This document shows, one piece after another, positions 23,372-33,957 of a stretch of DNA of 64,000 bases; within the stretch, counting starts at the first letter, position 1; every line of letters starts with the position of its first letter. Source of the stretch: Cyphellophora europaea CBS 101466. Taxonomy: Eukaryota > Ascomycota > Eurotiomycetes > Chaetothyriales > Cyphellophoraceae. Below the pieces are notes generated by a model, which saw nothing but the letters and a program-made list of their open reading frames with translations, ran no database searches and had not been told where the DNA came from. The position numbers and the translations under genes are program-made. The DNA is taken from positions 1,426,001 through 1,490,000 of the forward strand of contig NW_008481813.1 in NCBI RefSeq assembly GCF_000365145.1. Reading direction: 5' to 3'.

Positions 23372-24183
23372 GTTTGCTCTTTTGTGTACTTGAGTGGAAG
23401 GAGAGAGGAAGTTCGCAGGTCGAGCTGCGAAGTTGGAGCCTGGAGCTCTGTTCGAGGGGCCCAGCAGCTCCGCCAAAAGTAACAGCTCTCAGTGTTGTGG
23501 TCCGTCGCGTACGGTCTCGGGGTTGTGTGCTATTGCAGAGCGACTTGGGCCTGGGGGTTGCGAGCTCCAATAATGTTGGGTCGGCGCGGAAACTTAGGGC
23601 GGAGGCCGTGGAATGATGGGGTGGTGAGGAAACGTGGGGGAGGATAGCTCGTAGATCTTTGAAGGAATCGGGGCTTGTGCAGAATGGTGAGCAATTCAAT
23701 AGTGCGGTCTGATCTGCGGAAGTGATTTGAGAGCTGTGATAGCTTCGTACGGGATGCGAATGTCGGAGGTAAGAAGTCGTCGTCGGCGGAAGCTCTCGGT
23801 CGTAGGGCGGCTCCGCGCGACGGGAAAAAGCTTCGGAGCTTGTAGGAAGGGGAACGTTTAGGCGGCATGTGGCCCCTGCGTGAGAGCTTTCGGGCAGCCA
23901 GGGCGCGCGTCTGAGTTGCTAGCACGGATTGCCTCATTAAGGCTCCCCACAGGTCTAAACTCGGATTGCGGCTTCGAACATTCCAGCTTCACGTGTGCCT
24001 GCTTGTTCTCTCAGCCTTTTCAGAGATACGAAATCGGTGAAGGGTTGACCGGTGCGAGGTGACAGCAAACTTGATCGGTCGTTGTGAATCTCGAAACACG
24101 TGTCTTCGCCCTACACGAGATCTCACAATGCTGAAGAGACGCGGTACATTTTGAAACAGCTCAGCGCCGTGATCATCATCATC
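23372..24183. promoter_or_regulatory. Divergent promoter region, KGD4 / MED18
   Basis: This separates the minus-strand KGD4-like gene from the plus-strand Med18 gene, so it must hold both promoters. No coding frame is supported. Just before the MED18 start is a short ATC repeat (24173-24184). No specific factor sites are claimed. Confidence 0.4.
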
Positions 24184-25011
24184 ATGCATGAATTTTCGCT
24201 GTATGGGCAAATCCCTCAAAATGAACAGCCTCGCCTTCTCCAGCAGCTTGTGGGGGTGACTCGAATGAAGCCCCAGGCATTCCAGGAGCTACACCTTGTG
24301 TTCCGATCTCAAGTCCCATCCGGCATCCCCAATATTCCTTCCTCTGGGGAAGCCTCAACCAAGCAAGATGTCCAGCGGATTGCCAAAATGCTGACGGCAA
24401 ATTTGTACTTTGTCCAGGTCATAGGAGAGATAGAGAAGCCTTCCGGCACGACGTTAGATGATGCAGATATGGCAAACAACGACGATTTCCGAGACTCGCA
24501 GAAGGATATCTCATGGTACTTCGAATTCAAGGATACCCCTGATCCTGGCAAGCAGGCTGTCAGTGGCAGACTCTTGTCCAGGATACCTATCGAGGATGGC
24601 AACATCGTCAAATTCATGAAGTCCTTCGGTTACGAGTGAGTTCCCCAAAAGTCTGGTTGACCGTATACTGAACTGTCTAGCTATGTCAACCGCTATCTGG
24701 TCAAAGGGGACAGATTCTATGACCAGGACACCACACTGTCTTTACACCAGCTCTATCGTATACCAGAGGCTAAGGGAAACGAAGCCGAGGACTGGTCATT
24801 TGCGAAGAAAGACGATGCGGTGAGTCTTTTCGACATAAGTGGCGCCTATATCCTGCATGTTTCAATTGAGGCGGTGGATGGAAGTAAGGCCGAATTGAAG
24901 GATCGTGCCAGCGCCCAACTGCTCGCAATGAGAGACACCCTGAAGCAGGCGGTAGCTTTGACGCCTGGAGATCGTCTAGCACTAGATACGAGAGGTCCGG
25001 CCAGAAGATGA
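24184..25011 (+). CDS. MED18: Mediator complex subunit 18 (Med18/Srb5)
   Basis: Two exons, 24184-24635 and 24681-25011, with a 45-nt intron (GA|GTGAGT...CTAG); the product is 260 aa. The start is the ATG giving MHEFSLYGQIP, the family's conserved beginning (first strand of the barrel). Conserved elements follow: RLLQQLVGVTRMKPQAF (~19-35), ELHLVFR (~37-43), ISWYFEFKDTPDPGK, and FGYDYVNRYLVKGDRFY across the intron. A late strand with GAYILHVSIEAVDG is followed by a C-terminal helix. Med18 pairs with Med20 in the head module and helps Mediator engage RNA polymerase II. A GTGAGT inside exon 2 at 24820 looks like a donor, but reading straight through keeps a conserved protein, so no second intron was modelled. 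Confidence 0.93.
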
Positions 25012-25322
25012 ACCATTCAAGAATGGCAATGTATTGGCGAATTGGCCTGGGGCCGAAGGCTGACGCCTGGTCCGGCGTATCCAGACGCCTAACTTTGTAG
25101 CCTTATGACGTCGCCTAAACGCGACTCTTGACACGCGTAAAATGAGTTTGTTCCCCTCGTACTTTCTCCTCGTACTCCGTCCTGTGCATCAGCGAAGCAT
25201 CCTTTAGCATTGCTTTCATCCTGGCGTCGTTATTGCTCCGGTGTACGTGTTACCCGTTGCGAAAAGCGGCTACGGTGCAGGCTGGAATCTTCTTGGGATA
25301 TTTGCAGCATCCGGTGCGCGCT

Positions 25323-26669
25323 ATGAGTCTAAAACGGTCGGCCCCTGCAGAGCAACGGGATGTCTCACCTCCTCCAGTCAAGCGAAAAATAGCATCCGCA
25401 ACGACAAACAGCGCGGTGTCGTCGTTTTTCAAGCCAGCTTCGCAAAAGCCTGCCGAGGAGGTCTCGTGGCGGCTGGTCGATGACAGCCTGATCATTGGCA
25501 GGTACAACCCGGACCTCATGCCATCGCAAGCTCGGAAGCATCCAGTCAAGATCGCAGCATTCGACTTAGATGACACTCTTATCACTCCAACGGGGGCCAA
25601 ATTTGCTCGTGGCGCAGAGGGGTGGAAATGGTGGGACCCTTGCGTTCCTGGCCGACTCAGGGAACTGCACAACGAGGGATATCTGGTCACCATATTCACG
25701 AATCAAGGCGGGGTCAGTGTCAAAGAGAAGAACCCAAAGTCGTTGCAGAAGGAGCCTCTAAGCCTGGCTAAGTTGAAGGCCCAGGTTATAAACATATTCA
25801 AGGCGTTGGACTTGCCCATCAGCCTCTATGGAGCATCGGCACAAGATCGGTATCGCAAACCGAGAATAGGGATGTGGGAGGAGCTGCTTGAAGACTACGA
25901 CCTGCGCGGGGACGGTGCAGTCGACATGGACAGTTCCTTCTATATCGGAGACGCCGCTGGCCGGGAGCGGACGGACAAACGAAAGAAGGCGGATTGGGCC
26001 AGCTCAGACCGGGATCTGGCAGCGAATATTGGTATTCGCTTCCAAACACCAGAGGAATTCTTTCTGGGCCAGGACGTTGAGCCTTATAAGGCTGCTTTCG
26101 ACCCTACTACGTATCTCAGCGAAACGGCGCTGAAGAAGGCGTTAGCACGGTTTGACAAGAAATACAAGCAAGAGCTGGTCATATTCTGTGGCTCGCCTGG
26201 GGCCGGCAAGAGCACATTTTACTGGCGGGTATTGCAGCCTCTCGCTTATGCTCGCATCAATCAGGACACGCTTAAATCAAGGGATAAGTGTCTTAAAGTG
26301 GCCCGCCAGTGTCTTGATGACCAACAATCGGTTGCGGTAGACAATACCAATGCGGACGCGACGGCTCGCAAGTACTGGGTCGATCTGGCGAAAGAGTTCA
26401 AGATACCGATACGGTGTGTCTGGTTCACGACCCCTCCAAGGCTAGCTGAGCACAACGACAATGTCAGGGCTATGAACGTGGAGCTCATGAATCCGGAGAA
26501 GAGAGACATGCTGCCAGGCATTGCCTTCAAAAGCTTTCAACAGCGGTTTCAAGAGCCGAAGTTGGATGAAGGATTCGACGATATCACAACGGTTGACTTT
26601 TCTTGGCAAGGAACATCTGAGCAACAGGCCGTCTGGTCAAAGCATTGGGTGTCCAAGTTCTCTACCTAG
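25323..26669 (+). CDS. Polynucleotide kinase 3'-phosphatase (PNKP)
   Basis: Single exon, 448 aa from the ATG at 25323; an open frame upstream to 25233 starts only at TTG. The HAD-type 3'-phosphatase comes first, with FDLDDT (Asp81, Asp83 catalytic pair), FTNQGG (~125-130), RKPRIGMW (~178-185) and IGDAAGR (~208-214). The kinase follows, with P-loop GSPGAGKS (290-297) and the VDNTNAD motif (~339-345). The enzyme turns 3'-phosphate/5'-OH DNA ends into ligatable 3'-OH/5'-phosphate during single-strand break repair. The N-terminal FHA domain of animal PNKP is absent, as in fission yeast Pnk1. Residues 29-36 (NSAVSSFF) resemble a PCNA-binding box with Asn in place of Gln. It lies 311 bp after MED18 on the same strand. 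Confidence 0.95.
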   Translation: MSLKRSAPAEQRDVSPPPVKRKIASATTNSAVSSFFKPASQKPAEEVSWRLVDDSLIIGRYNPDLMPSQARKHPVKIAAFDLDDTLITPTGAKFARGAEGWKWWDPCVPGRLRELHNEGYLVTIFTNQGGVSVKEKNPKSLQKEPLSLAKLKAQVINIFKALDLPISLYGASAQDRYRKPRIGMWEELLEDYDLRGDGAVDMDSSFYIGDAAGRERTDKRKKADWASSDRDLAANIGIRFQTPEEFFLGQDVEPYKAAFDPTTYLSETALKKALARFDKKYKQELVIFCGSPGAGKSTFYWRVLQPLAYARINQDTLKSRDKCLKVARQCLDDQQSVAVDNTNADATARKYWVDLAKEFKIPIRCVWFTTPPRLAEHNDNVRAMNVELMNPEKRDMLPGIAFKSFQQRFQEPKLDEGFDDITTVDFSWQGTSEQQAVWSKHWVSKFST

Positions 26670-28740
26670 ACTACTCAGGCGTTTCAGGCTCCTGCAGAGA
26701 GCTGCCAGACCAGTCGCCAGCTCGATGAGTCACTCAAGGCGCATCCACAGATGGATCAGTCCATACAGCAAGCGTTTCACACATGAGAGGTGGCTTGCGA
26801 CAGTCTAGAATACAAGGCCAGAAATTGATACACTGAATCTAGAGCGATCCGAGTTCAGACTGAGCACAGATGCCATAGGTCGCTTGGCAGCCGTAGCGGA
26901 TCAGTTGTACAGCAGTCCGGGGAGTAGGGCGAAGCAAGCACTGGACGTCAGATCCATGCTAGTCCAGGGGAGCATCTGTCCAGCGAGGGTTGACACATGG
27001 CATACGACCGTCCTACGGACCAATAGTCGATAGTCGTTGCAGCAGTCGACCGTGAATTCCTGCAGACGTCCTCGACATTGACAGATCCTCACTCGGTTCT
27101 ATATTTGAGCAAATGCCAGACGACGTGGCGGGTTGACTAGAACACAGCGCTGGCCTTAGCCTCTCGGGTTTCGACCCCGGCCGGGGGACAGTGAAAGCTG
27201 CTGGCCATGTTCGACGTGCTCTAGGATTGGGGAAGAGCACGCAACACTAAAGCATGGGAACACGAGGACTCTCAAATTGGTTAGTGATACCGGCCGAGTG
27301 TTTCTCACTCGGCAGCGGCAGCTAAACGCAACCCGCGAAAGGTTGATGGGAATCATGACATGTCGGTATCGATCATCCTTGCAGGAGTATTTCTCAGACC
27401 TGTACCTGCATGGGTGGCGTAAGCGAGGCGGAAAAAGCGACCGCTTAGACGAGGGCCATCGTCATGCATATCGATTCGATGGTTGTCAATCGAGCCCAAG
27501 CCCGCGGCATCACAGCTGATGCAGGAGCTGCAGCGGACCGGACAGAAGCAGAAAAGAACATGACAGGAATTCGCTCTCTGCTTTTGTGCGAGTAGCGAAC
27601 CTGTCAAAGAGATCCTTGCATCACTGGCGTAAAGCAAACATCTGTGCTTCTTCTGATTTGTAGGTAGAGGTCTCGGAAGCAGCGCCCAGAGCTGTGTAGG
27701 TTCAGGACATATACTTCCACGCTCGGACTGTTACCGGATGCCGCCCACCAACTAGGGATTGTTGAGAGACGATCGTTATCGAGCTCGGCAGTCCCTGCTA
27801 TGAGGGACGGAGTGGGGCACCGCGGATGTGGGCCAGAGCCGTATGCACAGCGCACGTTGTGGCTGCCGAGCCCGTTGCAACGATGATGCCAACAGGTGCA
27901 GATGCTGGCCAGCACAGTGATTGCTGCTTTGTCCTCGATGATTGCCTACTTGTGTATGTCTGGGATGTGGGAAGATTCCTGTCCGTGACCAGGATAATAG
28001 CGAAAGAAGAAGCGGCCGACTATGCAGCTAACTTTTCGCCTGTTCCATGCTGGCGCTCTCGCCTAGGACTGCAAAGGCGCTCTTGTGCCACCACCACCAA
28101 CAACAACTACCCCCCTTTACACGCCCACATCCCCGGATTGCGACATCGAGGTGATAGGAGCAATGCACTGGTGAGCAGAGAAGGCGGGTAGAAGAGTTTC
28201 AAGGTACGACCACCCTCGTGACCCCATCAAGGCCCCATAACTGCCCAGCTCGCGTGCAGTGTGGCGCACATACTCCGAGCGCCACTTTTCGTCTCTCTCG
28301 CTTGCGCTTCGCTGATTTGTGCGCAAAAGACGAAAAATCGTCTGGGATACCCATGCCGACCCAACACCACAACAATGGCGCGCCCGGCGACCGTCTTGGG
28401 ATGTCTCTGTTAACTCTCCCAAAATCTTTCCTTTCGACCACTCGCTTATCGACATCTCTCTCTGTCTCTGACTTTGCGCTCATGCCAACAACATCTGCTG
28501 ACCATTCATGAGGCGTGGCAGACATTTTTTACTGCCTGATGAGCTCCAACCGAGGCTGCGCCAACACCTAACACCAACAAACCCTGACACCAGTCACCAC
28601 TGGGCCCTCGCTACGTGTCGCACTCACACCATTTGCATCCACGACCGCGTCGGTCGTCCCTCCAGTCACCGCGTCGTGCACACTGCGCCCCTCCCAGCTC
28701 TGCCTGCAACCGACCTTCACCACGACCGAGAATATTCACC
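26670..28740. other. 2.1 kb intergenic interval
   Basis: No supported gene. The right part (about 28500-28740) is rich in C and CA/CT runs, typical of a fungal promoter and leader for the gene starting at 28852. Open frames elsewhere are short and overlap on both strands. Confidence 0.35.
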
Positions 28741-28755
28741 ATGACCTTATGCTAG
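28741..28755 (+). promoter_or_regulatory. Candidate upstream ORF (Met-Thr-Leu-Cys)
   Basis: A four-codon open frame begins with ATG in a strong context (TTCACCATGACC) 111 bp before the main ATG at 28852 and stops at TAG. It matters only if the transcript starts upstream, which the sequence cannot show. Confidence 0.3.
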
Positions 28756-28851
28756 CTTCACGGATCCTCACCTAGCCATTTGGTTGCTCTTCTATTCCTT
28801 ATTCTTGCTCTGTGCTCTCCATATTATCTCATACAAGACCTATACCACAAG

Positions 28852-30415
28852 ATGGAGCCCTCAACTACATCTCACCATTCCGCCGACGACACCACATCCG
28901 CTGCTGTCGCCCTGTCATCGCCTGTTACGTCAATCTTCTCAAAGGGCCATATGTCCAAATCCTCGGCATCAAGCTTGTCAGTTGCTTCGTCTCCAAACCC
29001 ACGCGAGTCTTTCGATTTGTACGGCCCCAAGCTCGGCAAGGTCGCGGAGGAACAAGAACGGGAAGACATTGCGCCAGCCCATGACATTGCGCGCAGCCCT
29101 AGCATATGTATGTCTCAACGCAGTGTTTCATCCTATCCTCGACTAACAATCCTTAGCCAACGACTACAGTCTCTACTTCGCGTCCGAAGCTCAGGACTTA
29201 CCCATCACATCCACTTACCAACCTGGCCACACCTTTGAAGACCGCGGCGCATATAGCAACGCCTCACTAGAACAGTATCATTCCAAACGACCAAGATCGA
29301 GTGAGAATGTCGGCCCCAGTCTGCATCGACGACTTTCCCGTCGTATCGGCTCCATGTCTCGCCGTCTCAAGAATCGGTCTGGTACTGGCCCCCAGTTGTC
29401 TGTCATGACACATGTGAGTGCCCCTCCCTCGCGCGCGGGTTCTACCACATCGGCACAGATCATCAGTCCTGCTATGAGCGCCATCTCACAGCATGAGAGC
29501 TATCTCCCACCATCGCCGGCCTACGACAACATGGAACACTCTAGACGCAGCTCGTATTCACACATCGATGAAGAAATGGAAGACAGGACTCCAGAAGAGC
29601 TGCCGCAGGCTGCCACTCCTTTACTCCCTCCTGTTCTGTCCGAGCATTTTGGCCCCGATGATACTGTGAACTCACCACTCCAATCACCCTCCATCGCTCC
29701 CACCCCAGCTGTGTTAAGCTCCCGAACCTCACTCGACAGTTCCCCGGTAGCACATATCGCCGGCTTACCATCTCCACCGCTCTCGACCAAGCCGTCAATG
29801 GTGTCAATTCATCAAAGGTCACGGGCCAATACCACGACTGCTGCTCTGCCGGAAATCCCTCCCTTGCAGCTTGGTCATGAAGACCCGTGGTCGCACGCGT
29901 TGGGTCATGCCAACTTCAACATTCGCCCTGAGCCTTACTTGCCACAAGTCTTTGATCTCGAGTCATATACTGAGTTCAGATCGAACTGGGATGTGGCTCG
30001 CAGCAACTACGCCAAGCACCTCGTTCGAACGAGCGAACATTATGGTTCAACCTCGAAGGTTTTCAAACTTACCGTGGAAAAGTGGACCTCGATAGAACGG
30101 TGCTGGAAGGCCTACCATGATGCACAGGAGAAGATTGTCGGCCCCCAGCTCCAGGAGCTCAAGCGCGCGAGCGACGAGGCTCCCCTCGACAGCCAGCCTC
30201 CCAAATGGCCGCTTGAGAAGCCTTTATCTCGAATTGTGATGCCAGAAATCGACGACAAGTGCGGCAAATTTCCAGAGCTTGGCGACAGCGACATAGTCGG
30301 CCCCATGGAGGTCGCTCCACCCAGGTCAGCAGAGATGTCGCCGAGTCAATACCCTTTATCACCTCGGAAGCGATCACTACTTCGTTTTCTCTCAGATATG
30401 TTTGGCAAGGCTTAA
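28852..30415 (+). CDS. Ser/Pro-rich conserved fungal protein, function unknown
   Basis: Two exons, 28852-29107 and 29157-30415, with a 49-nt intron (GTATGT...GACTAAC...TTAG, phase 1); the product is 504 aa. The first ~330 residues are low-complexity Ser/Pro/Thr with basic patches (RRLSRRIGSMSRRLKNR, ~144-160) and many SP dipeptides that could be phosphorylated. The ordered part is C-terminal: PEPYLPQVFDLESYTEFRSNW (~350-370), then a helical stretch to about 430 (VEKWTSIERCWKAYHDA), and a short basic end (PRKRSLLRFLSDMFGKA). The splice join reads through cleanly. I recognise no enzyme motif. The layout matches poorly characterised conserved ascomycete proteins. Confidence 0.8.
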
Positions 30416-32098
30416 TCTGCCTGTCACCCATTTTTTTCCTTTTTCATGTACAGACATGTTTCCAAACGCTCTTGGACTGTACCTACCACGGTGTAATCTT
30501 GGAACGAGATACCAAGGATACCTCGCGGTTCAGTCGCAGACAACTCGAATCAGGCCAAGACAGATCGGCTTTTTTTATGGTTCCTCCACCGCCTTCCCAC
30601 GTTTGCCCATGTCACTACTATCAAAAGCACGCCACTGGAAATTCAACAAGCTACTTCGGCACAATGAAGACTTTTGCGCGATCTCCTTATGTACAGCATT
30701 AACGATCTACGCGACCAACGACACTCCTTTTCCACCGATCATAACTCTTTGCCCGAAGGGGGCAGGCCAAGCCAGAGAACGAAAAAAACGAGCAGGGAGG
30801 GGTTTGTAACTTATTGAATTTTGACCCGAGTCGAAGAAAGGGAAGGAGGTAATGCTACACTCTACGCAGGCATGTAAATGCCTTGCAATGGCGGCTTTGC
30901 ACCCCCACTGTGGTGTACTAGCGCAGTCTGTATCTGCTTTTTGGTGAGGGTGAAAAGTATGGGATGGTCAGTGAAGGGGATGACATACAAAGGATCTTCT
31001 AGATATTACCGAGTCAGGGAATCCTTGAGAGGGTAATGTGGCCCAGACGTGCGTACGTACTCAGAACACCGCACCCAGATTCACCTAGTGACATCGAATG
31101 CAAGCCACGTTTCAAAAGTGCTCATGACTTTCCAACTCTTCATGCAGCCTCTCATACTCTGACAGCATGCAGAAACGGAAGCATGCTCCGTCCTGGGATG
31201 ATGCAAGCACACAAATTAGAAGAAGTATGTGTATACATACATGCAAGGGCGGAGTCGGATGCAGATTGAGAACCGCAGCGGTCCGTGGCGTCCATCCACG
31301 TTGCGTCTGCAAGCGCTATGATGGAAGCAGGCTGTTGCCCCAAAACACAGTTGAGCAGCTCGATCATTAGATACACCCTTCTGAAGCCCTCGCATTTTGT
31401 ATGCGCTCCCCTTTCCCCCTCCCAAAGCAAGGCCCAGCTGCACCCGGCCCAAACCTCGTCTGTCTGTACCACCACACCCCTACACATCGCCACCTGAAAC
31501 CGTGCTCGCCAGGGCGCCCTTCACCATCTGCTCGTCGACCCAGCCCTGCCTGAGGGTTCTGGTCATCTGTCAAATCCTACGCAAAATCCCCTGCACAGAC
31601 TCACATCATGTGCAGAGAGACTGGCATTCGATAGCTCTGCGTTCTTCACTTGCCGGCGCTACACAGCCAGTCAGCCAGCCAGTCAGCCATGTAGGACCAG
31701 GAACAGACTACCGGCCTAGGCGTGCAGGCCGGGTAGGTAAAGGAGAGGATCCGTGCTGCGGCGCTGGATGGGTTCGCGATTCTATCGCGGTTTCATCCGG
31801 TGCTTTGTCTTGGTCCTTTTGGTTTGTTTCGGTTGTGGTTTTCTGAATTTTGAGGAAGGGGAGATATGCTGCTGCTGGAGTCTCGCGCGACAGGTTTTGA
31901 ACCATCCAGTTGACGATTCTAAACGTGAGTATATGAGTCAATATTGAGCTGGCGGACTTCTTGGCTATTGAGGTCAGCCTTCGAGCTCACTGAGGCTTGC
32001 TACTGCGGGGGAAGGGGCTTTCAGTTGACCGAGAAGTTCGTCGACGGTTGGTGTTACGAAGGCTGAAGATGTACTCGCTGATATGGATGCACTTGCCG
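30416..32098. other. 1.7 kb convergent intergenic interval
   Basis: This separates two genes that converge, so it holds their 3' regions. No supported gene is present. A short CAGCCAGT-type repeat lies at about 31671-31690. Confidence 0.35.
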
Positions 32099-33058
32099 CT
32101 AATTCTCTTGCCCCAAAGACCACCGTGCGAACCACTCCATGATCACGGTCGTGGCCTCTACGACTGTCCCGTCAGGGTTATCAAGATTAGGGTGCAGGCT
32201 GGGCCAATCATGACCTAATCCATGCACCTTGTAGCCCTCGACCAACCTGTCTTCGCCCTTGCCACAGGCCCAGCTCGTGACCGTGACGCCCCCGTCGTAC
32301 TCCTCGTCTACACGTTTTCCATCCGCAGGGCACTCATTCCACTCCGCCCACCAGCTCACCCACTCCCCAATATCCGGCAGACTCCCACCCGCGCCGTCCC
32401 CGCCTTCATAAGGAATCGTCTCGTCTTCATCGCCATGAAACTCTAGGATCGGCAAGCCCTTCCTGCTGGGTCGACACCCGCTTCCCCCCTCGCCAAAGTC
32501 GTAGAACGCGCCTGACACGGGCGCGAAAGCCGCGATGCGCGCTCCAGCACCGGTATCATCGCAGGCAAGCGTGCCGGTGAAGCCACCACCGTTGGACTTG
32601 CCTGTCGCATAGACACGGGAAGTGTCAATGCATAGTGCGGCCTCGAGGTAGTCGAGGAGCTCGGAGACGAACAGCGTGTCGCTAACACCTTCCACGGCGT
32701 AGTCGGGGCCTTGCCAGCTGTCGTTGAGGCCCTGGGGGTAGACGGCGAGCCAGGCAGTGTTGTAGGCTGGGTCGCTGAATTGGGAGAGACTTTCTTGGTA
32801 GGAGCTGTTGCGGGACCGGCCGTGGAAGCTGAGGATTAGGGGCGTGGGCTTGTGGGCGTCGTAGCTGGAGGGGATGTGCAGTAGGAAGCTACGCTCGCGG
32901 TCGTCAGAGGTGATAGTGAGGTTGGTGGACCGGCTGCCAGGGGCGATGGGGGAGTCTTTGCCGCAGCCTGAGCTGGAGGGGGGTGTTGGAGGTGAGGCAT
33001 GGGGGATGGCGGTGGTGAGGGTGAGGATAGGAAGAAGGGTTGCAAGAGAACGGTACAT
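32099..33058 (-). CDS. Secreted CE1-type esterase (feruloyl esterase/PHB depolymerase-like)
   Basis: Single exon, 319 aa from the ATG at 33058 (GTCATGTACC). A signal peptide covers about residues 1-18. It belongs to the alpha/beta-hydrolase esterase family of secreted fungal feruloyl esterases and polyhydroxybutyrate-depolymerase-like enzymes. The oxyanion element is LILSFHGR (~74-81). The nucleophile is Ser155 in GKSNGGG, the acid is probably Asp210 or Asp212 in FHGDEDETIPY, and the base is His283 in HGLGHDWP. Cysteines at 32, 143, 166, 195, 243 and 265 suggest disulphides, and N-glycosylation sites occur (for example NLT at 46, NSS at 84, NDS at 112). It likely cleaves ferulate or acetyl esters from plant cell-wall polysaccharide, but the substrate is not determined by sequence. 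No carbohydrate-binding module is present. Confidence 0.88.
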   Translation of the reverse strand: MYRSLATLLPILTLTTAIPHASPPTPPSSSGCGKDSPIAPGSRSTNLTITSDDRERSFLLHIPSSYDAHKPTPLILSFHGRSRNSSYQESLSQFSDPAYNTAWLAVYPQGLNDSWQGPDYAVEGVSDTLFVSELLDYLEAALCIDTSRVYATGKSNGGGFTGTLACDDTGAGARIAAFAPVSGAFYDFGEGGSGCRPSRKGLPILEFHGDEDETIPYEGGDGAGGSLPDIGEWVSWWAEWNECPADGKRVDEEYDGGVTVTSWACGKGEDRLVEGYKVHGLGHDWPSLHPNLDNPDGTVVEATTVIMEWFARWSLGQEN

Positions 33059-33957
33059 GACGACGGCTGTATTTGCGTAGATTTGTGACTTGGCGAGGAG
33101 AAGAGCTGGTATTCGGCACACAACAGCGTACGCTGCAAAGGAGAATTGATGCAAGAGCGAGATGGCCGAGTCTCAAGAGGGTTCCGATCGAGGTCCTGTC
33201 TTCTTATACTTGCATCATTCACCCATCAAGGTGTTGTCATCGGCGACTTCTGTGGTGCAGGTCCAGAAAACAAACCGGCAGGAAAGAGACGAGCTTTGTT
33301 CGAGTCATGGCTTAAGACCGAACATCTCCATATCAGACCTACGACTCTGGGGAAGCTTTGGCACATGAAGCTGGGCTATTGGCGATCCACTGCTGTCTTG
33401 GGAAAGGGAATATCAATATCTACTGGTTGACGTTTTCAGGAACGAGGCCGATGCCCGGCTTGGCTGATGCTCTCCAGGTTCTTTGTTTTCTAGCGCCTGT
33501 CCTCTTCATTCTAGCGTTGCTGTTGACAGTTTAGGCGTGGAATTTGCCTTAGCCATCGGTATGCCCTTTCAAGCGTTGAGGTGCGGGCTAGCTAGCCCGG
33601 GGGTGGGGCGAATTCGATAGGGTAGCATCTAGAGAGATCGACCAGCGGGGAGTTTCCAGAAGCTTACTCAATGTGGTATTTGAACAGCAGGTCTGCAGGA
33701 CTAGTGGGCGAGCTATCGGGTGATGAAGGAGTATCGGTAGATGTGGGAGGTGTTGTCAGATTCGACAGCTGTCCCTGTTGCTACGGCAGGTACCATCAGC
33801 ACGCTGTCAAAGCCTTTCACAGTGCGAATGGTTGCAGGGCGGAAGACATCAGAGTCGGTCGATCAGAGACAGCAAAAAGAGTATAGCATCAAGAGTCGTT
33901 TAATAATGCCCTAATCAATACGTCCGATGATTTCGCCTGGTCTAGGGAGGTTCTATG
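33059..33957. other. Intergenic, no gene seen
   Basis: This holds the presumed promoter of the esterase gene and the 3' region of the MFS gene. No supported coding frame is present. Confidence 0.4.

Noticed and set aside
24820..24830. Possible second intron donor (GTGAGT) in MED18
   Set aside because: Reading through keeps the frame and gives the conserved C-terminal strand and helix at family length.
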